10,294 nucleotides of DNA from JBGSIZ01 sp041742255. GTDB taxonomy: Bacteria; Pseudomonadota; Alphaproteobacteria; Rhodobacterales; Rhodobacteraceae. Positions 6,721 to 10,294 of the stretch are shown here, piece by piece. Both the position numbers and the translations under genes were made by a program. A model generated the notes under the pieces. It ran no database searches. It saw nothing but the letters and a program-made list of their open reading frames with translations, and was not told where the DNA came from. The stretch lies in assembly GCA_041742255.1 (NCBI GenBank), contig JBGSIZ010000266.1, positions 1 through 10,294 on the forward strand. The letters are read 5' to 3'. Numbering within the stretch: position 1 is the first letter of the stretch; every line of letters begins with the position of its first letter.

Positions 6721-6734
6721 AACCCCAAACGGGG
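6719..6734 (-). terminator. Short stem plus T-run after amiC, weak intrinsic terminator
   Basis: The minus strand reads CCCC, GTTT loop, GGGG, then TTTT (6734-6719). The stem is only four pairs but all G-C. It would stop transcripts coming from the amidase gene, 65 bases earlier. Its T-run is part of the -35 region of the mrcA promoter, so terminator and promoter overlap. Confidence 0.35.
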
Positions 6735-6773
6735 GGAATGGGCAGTTACATGCCGGTTTCGCGGTCACGTTTT

Positions 6774-6793
6774 CGCCGGATGCAGACCCGGCG
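6774..6793 (-). terminator. Hairpin directly after the amidase stop codon
   Basis: A perfect 6-bp inverted repeat, CGCCGG / CCGGCG with an 8-base loop, lies five bases beyond the amidase stop on the minus strand. AAAACG follows rather than a T-run. It may protect the 3' end or help pause polymerase before the second small stem at 6734-6719; it is not a standard terminator on its own. Confidence 0.35.
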
Positions 6794-6798
6794 TGGGG

Positions 6799-8013
6799 TC
6801 ATTGCCGGATCAACGGGGCGCGGGCGGCCTCGTCCACGGCCCATCGGCGCAAGGCGATGACAATACCGTCCACCACCGGGGCGCGGCCTTCAGTCGTGGC
6901 CAGACGGGCGCGGTCGCCTGCGTTGGACAAAAACCCGACCTCGATCAGAACGGACGGAAAATCGGCGGCATTCAGCACCGCCAGCACAGCCTCGCGGCGG
7001 GGCCGGGAATTGAGCGTGGCACCCGCCTCGTCCATCCCCGCCACCAGAAAATCGGCCAGCCGCAGGGACTTGGGCGCGGTTTCCAGCCGGGCAAGGTCCA
7101 TCAGAACGGTGGCCACCGTGTCATCCTGCCCGCGCAAATCAACGCCTGCCAGCAAATCGCCACGGTCGTGCCGCTCGGCCATCCGGGCAGACGCCTGATC
7201 CAACGCCTCGGCACTCAGGGTATACACCGACGCGCCCTCGGCCCCGTCCATCTCCAACGCATCGGCATGCATGGACAGAAACGCATCCGCGCCGACACTG
7301 CGGGCAATGGTCATGCGCTGCTCCAACGGCACGAAAACATCGGCCTCACGGGTCAGCACGGCGCGCATCCCTTCGGTGCGGTTGATCGCCTCGGCCAATT
7401 CGCGGGCCATGGCCAACATAACATCGGCCTCGACCATGCCGTCACGTTCGGCACCCGGATCAACGCCACCGTGGCCGGGGTCGATGACCACGGTCAACGT
7501 GCCATCGCGCACCGGGGGCATCACGGGCAAGGTCGGATCGGCGGCCACCAACGCCTGCCAAGCAGGGTCCGGCGGGGCACCTGCGGCGGCGGCATAAGCG
7601 GCAGCGTCCTGCGGGGCCAGACGGACGGTCAACCGGGCGGTGCCATCGGCCTGCGATACGGTCATGCCGGCCTCGGTCACACCAAACGGGGCCGCCAGAT
7701 CAACCACCATCCGCGACCATCCGGGGCGCAACACGCCAAACCGCAAATCGGCGGCGCGGTCGGTTTGCAACATCTGATCCTTGCTGGCACCGCGCCAGTC
7801 AACCTCGCGGAAATCAAGGATAAGGCGGCGCGGATCATCCAGCGTGAACACGCGGTAGGGCACGGGCTGGCTCAGAAACAGGTCAACCTTGATCCCGCGA
7901 CGGTCCTGGGCGACGACACTTTGGGCCACGTCCAACCGGGCCAAGCCACTGAAATCCTGCGCAAACGCAAACAGGGGCACAACGGCCAACCACCAAACCA
8001 ACAACCACCGCAT
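6799..8013 (-). CDS. amiC: N-acetylmuramoyl-L-alanine amidase, AMIN plus Amidase_3 domains
   Basis: A 404-residue exported zinc amidase that cleaves the bond between muramic acid and the L-Ala of the stem peptide, mainly at the septum during daughter-cell separation. Residues 1-18 form a signal peptide (MRWLLVWWLAVVPLFAFA, cut before QDF). An AMIN domain follows (about 25-135), which targets family members to the septal wall. A linker leads to the Amidase_3 domain (about 173-395), whose zinc and catalytic residues are visible: His181 in IDPGHGG, Glu195, His249 in SMHAD and Glu358 in LIEVGFLSN. I chose ATG 8013 because a signal peptide begins there and a GGAGAGGGGG ribosome site sits just before it. 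Longer upstream starts would add a non-secretory, Cys/Arg-rich head. The ATG shares one base with the aminotransferase stop (TGATG), so translation is coupled. E. coli relatives need EnvC or NlpD activators; none is in this window. Confidence 0.95.
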   Translation of the reverse strand: MRWLLVWWLAVVPLFAFAQDFSGLARLDVAQSVVAQDRRGIKVDLFLSQPVPYRVFTLDDPRRLILDFREVDWRGASKDQMLQTDRAADLRFGVLRPGWSRMVVDLAAPFGVTEAGMTVSQADGTARLTVRLAPQDAAAYAAAAGAPPDPAWQALVAADPTLPVMPPVRDGTLTVVIDPGHGGVDPGAERDGMVEADVMLAMARELAEAINRTEGMRAVLTREADVFVPLEQRMTIARSVGADAFLSMHADALEMDGAEGASVYTLSAEALDQASARMAERHDRGDLLAGVDLRGQDDTVATVLMDLARLETAPKSLRLADFLVAGMDEAGATLNSRPRREAVLAVLNAADFPSVLIEVGFLSNAGDRARLATTEGRAPVVDGIVIALRRWAVDEAARAPLIRQ

Positions 8014-9161
8014 CACTTCCCCCTCTCCGCCATGAACGCCTGCAACCGGGCCAACCCTTCGACAATGTCGGCAGTCGCGCGGGCATAGGAAAACCGCAAC
8101 CAATGATGGCCGCGCACCGGGTCAAAATCCAGACCGGGGGTCACGGCAACCCCGACGCGGTCCAGAATTTCGCGGGAAAACGCCAGCGCATCGTCGGTAT
8201 GCTCGGACACATCGACATACACATAAAACGCGCCGTCAGGCGGGGCAAACCGGGTGAACCCGGCGCGGGGCAATCCGTCCATCATCAATTGGCGGTTTTT
8301 GGCATAAACGGCCAGATTGGCCTCCAGTTCGGGGGCGCAGTCCATCGCGTGCAAGGCCAGAACCTGCGACGCATGAGGCGGGCAAATGAACATGTTCTGG
8401 GCAATCCGCTCCACCTTGCGGACCATGTCGGGGGGGACAACCATCCACCCGACGCGCCAGCCTGTCATGCTGAAATACTTGGAAAACGAATTGATGACGA
8501 CCACGTCATCGGTGACCGACAGGGCGGTGACAGCGGCGCGATCATACCCGATGCCGTGATAAATCTCGTCCGACACAAACGCGGCCCCCTTGGCGGCACA
8601 AGCGGCGGCAAGGGCGGCCATCTCGGCACGGTCCAACATGGTGCCGGTCGGGTTGGCGGGCGAGGCGACGATCAACCCGTCCAGATCATGGGCGGCGACA
8701 TCAGCGGGAACCGGTTGAAACCGGGTCTGCAACGTGGTGGGGATGCCAACCGGGACCATATCCAACGCGCGCAGGATCTGGCGATAGGACGGATAGCATG
8801 GCTCGCCCAACCCTACGCGGGCGCCGGTGTCAAACAGGGCCGTAAACGCCAGCAGAAATGCCCCCGACGCGCCCGCGGTCACAATGATGCGGTCCGGGTC
8901 CACGGTCAGGCCATGAACCTGCGCATAATGGCGGGAAATGCGGGCGCGCAACGCAGGCAGGCCAAGGGCGACCGTATACCCCAGCGGGTCAACGGCCATG
9001 GCAGCGACCAAGGCATCACGAGCCTGCACCGGGGCGGGGGTGCCGGGCTGGCCCACTTCCATATGCATGATATGGCGGCCGGCGGCCTCGGCGCGGCGGG
9101 CGGCGTCCATCACATCCATCACGATAAAGGGATCAACCTCACCACGTCTTGAATACTTCAT
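8013..9161 (-). CDS. Pyridoxal-phosphate aminotransferase, class I/II (fold type I)
   Basis: A 382-residue cytosolic PLP enzyme of the aspartate-aminotransferase superfamily. Visible motifs are NPTG (170-173), DEIYHG with Asp198 and Tyr201 that hold the cofactor, SFSKYFSMTGWRVGW with the Schiff-base Lys228 followed by the SKxFxMTGxR pattern, and LRFSYA with Arg356, which would bind the substrate carboxylate. Length and motif spacing are normal. The amino donor cannot be told from sequence; aspartate, aromatic amino acids or alanine are all possible, so no symbol is given. The ATG at 9161 follows AAGGGG with a six-base gap and begins at the usual family N-terminus (MKYSRRGEVDPF). An alternative TTG at 9215 would add 18 polar residues. 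It is the first gene of a two-gene operon with the amidase, and it diverges from the M48 protease gene across 53 bases. Confidence 0.93.
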   Translation of the reverse strand: MKYSRRGEVDPFIVMDVMDAARRAEAAGRHIMHMEVGQPGTPAPVQARDALVAAMAVDPLGYTVALGLPALRARISRHYAQVHGLTVDPDRIIVTAGASGAFLLAFTALFDTGARVGLGEPCYPSYRQILRALDMVPVGIPTTLQTRFQPVPADVAAHDLDGLIVASPANPTGTMLDRAEMAALAAACAAKGAAFVSDEIYHGIGYDRAAVTALSVTDDVVVINSFSKYFSMTGWRVGWMVVPPDMVRKVERIAQNMFICPPHASQVLALHAMDCAPELEANLAVYAKNRQLMMDGLPRAGFTRFAPPDGAFYVYVDVSEHTDDALAFSREILDRVGVAVTPGLDFDPVRGHHWLRFSYARATADIVEGLARLQAFMAERGK

Positions 9162-9178
9162 GCCCTGCCCCTTATGCT
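9149..9178 (+). promoter_or_regulatory. Possible promoter for the M48 protease gene
   Basis: TTGAAT (9149-9154) and TATGCT (9173-9178) are separated by 18 bases, with four of six matches each to the sigma-70 hexamers. Transcription would start near 9185, about 30 bases before ATG 9215. The site overlaps the first codons of the divergent aminotransferase gene. This is a weak match in a GC-rich genome and a chance occurrence is possible. Confidence 0.35.
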
Positions 9179-9214
9179 TTGCCCGTGTTTGCCCGTCTGA
9201 CCCTTGCCCCGTCA

Positions 9215-10294
9215 ATGCACCTTTCCGCGCTCAGGCTTCTGATGGCGGGCTTGATGGTGTTTGTTCTGACGGGTCCGGCGCGGGCGGTCGGGCTGTTGCG
9301 GGACCCGGACATCGAATATGCGCTGGGGGAACTTGCGGCACCGATCCTTCAGGCGGCAGGGCTGTCACCTGCACAGGTGCGCATCCTTGTGGTGGACGAC
9401 GGGGACATCAACGCCTTTGTCATCGACGGGCGGGCGATCTTTATTCATTCGGGGTTGATCCTGCGGCTGTCGTCGGCGGCGGAACTGCAATCAGTCATCG
9501 CGCACGAGGCGGCGCATATCGCCAACGGACATGTGACGCGGCGGTTGTCCAATATCCGCACGGGGCAACGGGCCGCGAATATCGGCATGTTGCTGGCGAT
9601 TGCCTCGGCAGCAGCAGGGGCACCGGGGGATGCGGTGGCGGGGGTCGCAGCCGGGGCAGCAGGCAGCGCACAACGGGTGTTCTTCTCGCATACGCGGGCA
9701 GAGGAGGCGGCAGCAGATCAATCCGGCGTCCGGTTCATGCTGGCCGCAGGGGTGGACCCTGCGGCGGCGCTGGGTGTGCTGGATCTGATCCGTGGGCAAG
9801 AGGCGCTCTCGACCGCGCGCCAAGACCCCTACGCACGGTCGCATCCCCTCACTGCGGACAGGCTGCGGGCGCTCCGGGGGCTGGTCGCGGCCAACCCGGC
9901 GGGCAACCGGGACAGCAGCACGGCGGACTACTGGTTCGCACGCGCACAGGGCAAACTGTCGGCCTTTACCCAGAACCCGTCGTGGACACTGCGGCGGGTG
10001 CGGGACGACACAACGCTGATCGGACAAATGCGGGCGGCAGTGGCGTATCATCGGCAACCGGACGCGGGCCGGGCGATTGCGGCGATTGACCAAGTGGTCG
10101 GTGCAGCCCCAAACGATCCTTTCCTGCATGAATTGCGGGGACAGATCCTGTTGGAATCGCGGCAATTCGGGGCGGCGGTCAATGCCTACGGGCGGGCGGT
10201 GGAACTGGCCCCGCGCAACGCGCTCATCCTCGGGGGCTACGGGCGGGCGCTCCTCACGCTTGATACGGCGGACGGCAATGCGCGGGCGCTACGG
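9215..10294 (+). CDS. BepA-like M48 family periplasmic metalloprotease with TPR region, 3' truncated
   Basis: Open to the end of the window, with 360 residues visible and no stop in frame. Residues 1-24 form a signal peptide (MHLSALRLLMAGLMVFVLTG, then PARA). The M48 domain has the zinc motif HEAAH (His97, Glu98, His101) and the third-ligand motif EEAAAD (Glu164 with Asp168). Between them is a hydrophobic Ala/Gly-rich segment (about 119-150), as in BepA (YfgC). From about 285 onward the sequence has a TPR pattern, for example AVNAYGRAVELAPRN. E. coli BepA is a periplasmic protease and chaperone that helps assemble, or degrades stalled, LptD and other outer-membrane proteins; the same role here is inferred. 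ATG 9215 is chosen because the signal peptide begins there; a GTG at 9185 would add ten residues. No good ribosome site is visible, which is a small oddity. Only the remaining TPR repeats and the stop are missing. Confidence 0.92.
   Translation, partial: MHLSALRLLMAGLMVFVLTGPARAVGLLRDPDIEYALGELAAPILQAAGLSPAQVRILVVDDGDINAFVIDGRAIFIHSGLILRLSSAAELQSVIAHEAAHIANGHVTRRLSNIRTGQRAANIGMLLAIASAAAGAPGDAVAGVAAGAAGSAQRVFFSHTRAEEAAADQSGVRFMLAAGVDPAAALGVLDLIRGQEALSTARQDPYARSHPLTADRLRALRGLVAANPAGNRDSSTADYWFARAQGKLSAFTQNPSWTLRRVRDDTTLIGQMRAAVAYHRQPDAGRAIAAIDQVVGAAPNDPFLHELRGQILLESRQFGAAVNAYGRAVELAPRNALILGGYGRALLTLDTADGNARALR

Noticed and set aside
6685..8088. 467-codon open frame on the plus strand opposite the amidase gene
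   Set aside because: It is antisense to a gene with a signal peptide and a full zinc-site set. Its translation is Gly/His/Gln/Arg-rich with no recognisable domain, as expected for a shadow frame in GC-rich DNA.
8014..8103. 30-residue N-terminal extension of the amidase
   Set aside because: It would bury the signal peptide and overlap 30 codons of the aminotransferase; ATG 8013 has a strong ribosome site.

Overview
This window is a compact piece of chromosome from a GC-rich alphaproteobacterium, most probably a member of the Rhodobacteraceae (Roseobacter/Rhodobacter group). The evidence is the style of the PBP1A and RF2 proteins, a TTGAT-N4-ATCAA box of the FnrL type, the high-GC codon use and the gene content. 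I see no mobile elements, tRNA or rRNA genes, CRISPR arrays or phage genes. No stretch longer than about 140 bases lacks a gene.

Layout. Plus strand, left: the 3' part of an M23 (LytM) peptidoglycan endopeptidase gene (1-768) overlaps a bactofilin gene (758-1258). A strong hairpin follows, then a CPBP-type intramembrane metalloprotease gene (1331-2086). Minus strand, centre: reading right to left, a PLP aminotransferase (9161-8013) shares one base with an AmiC-type N-acetylmuramoyl-L-alanine amidase (8013-6799). Then comes a separately promoted PBP1A gene, mrcA (6661-4142), then prfB for release factor 2 (4051-2924), then a DUF2189 membrane protein (2856-2071). The last gene converges on the CPBP gene and overlaps it by 16 bases. 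Plus strand, right: a BepA-like M48 metalloprotease with a TPR region starts at 9215 and runs off the window.

Theme. Five of the nine genes make, cut or quality-control the envelope: M23 endopeptidase, bactofilin scaffold, PBP1A, amidase and the M48 periplasmic protease. The M23-bactofilin pair fits a cell-shape module in which a cytoskeletal polymer positions a peptidoglycan hydrolase. PBP1A and the amidase fit synthesis and septal splitting.

The best regulatory observations are two. A near-consensus sigma-70 promoter (TTGACG, 17-base spacer, TATAAG) before mrcA fixes the mrcA start at a GTG at 6661. A perfect FNR-type palindrome just upstream of the DUF2189 gene predicts that this uncharacterised membrane protein responds to oxygen. 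I found no convincing new defence or mobile system; most of the window is conserved housekeeping DNA.
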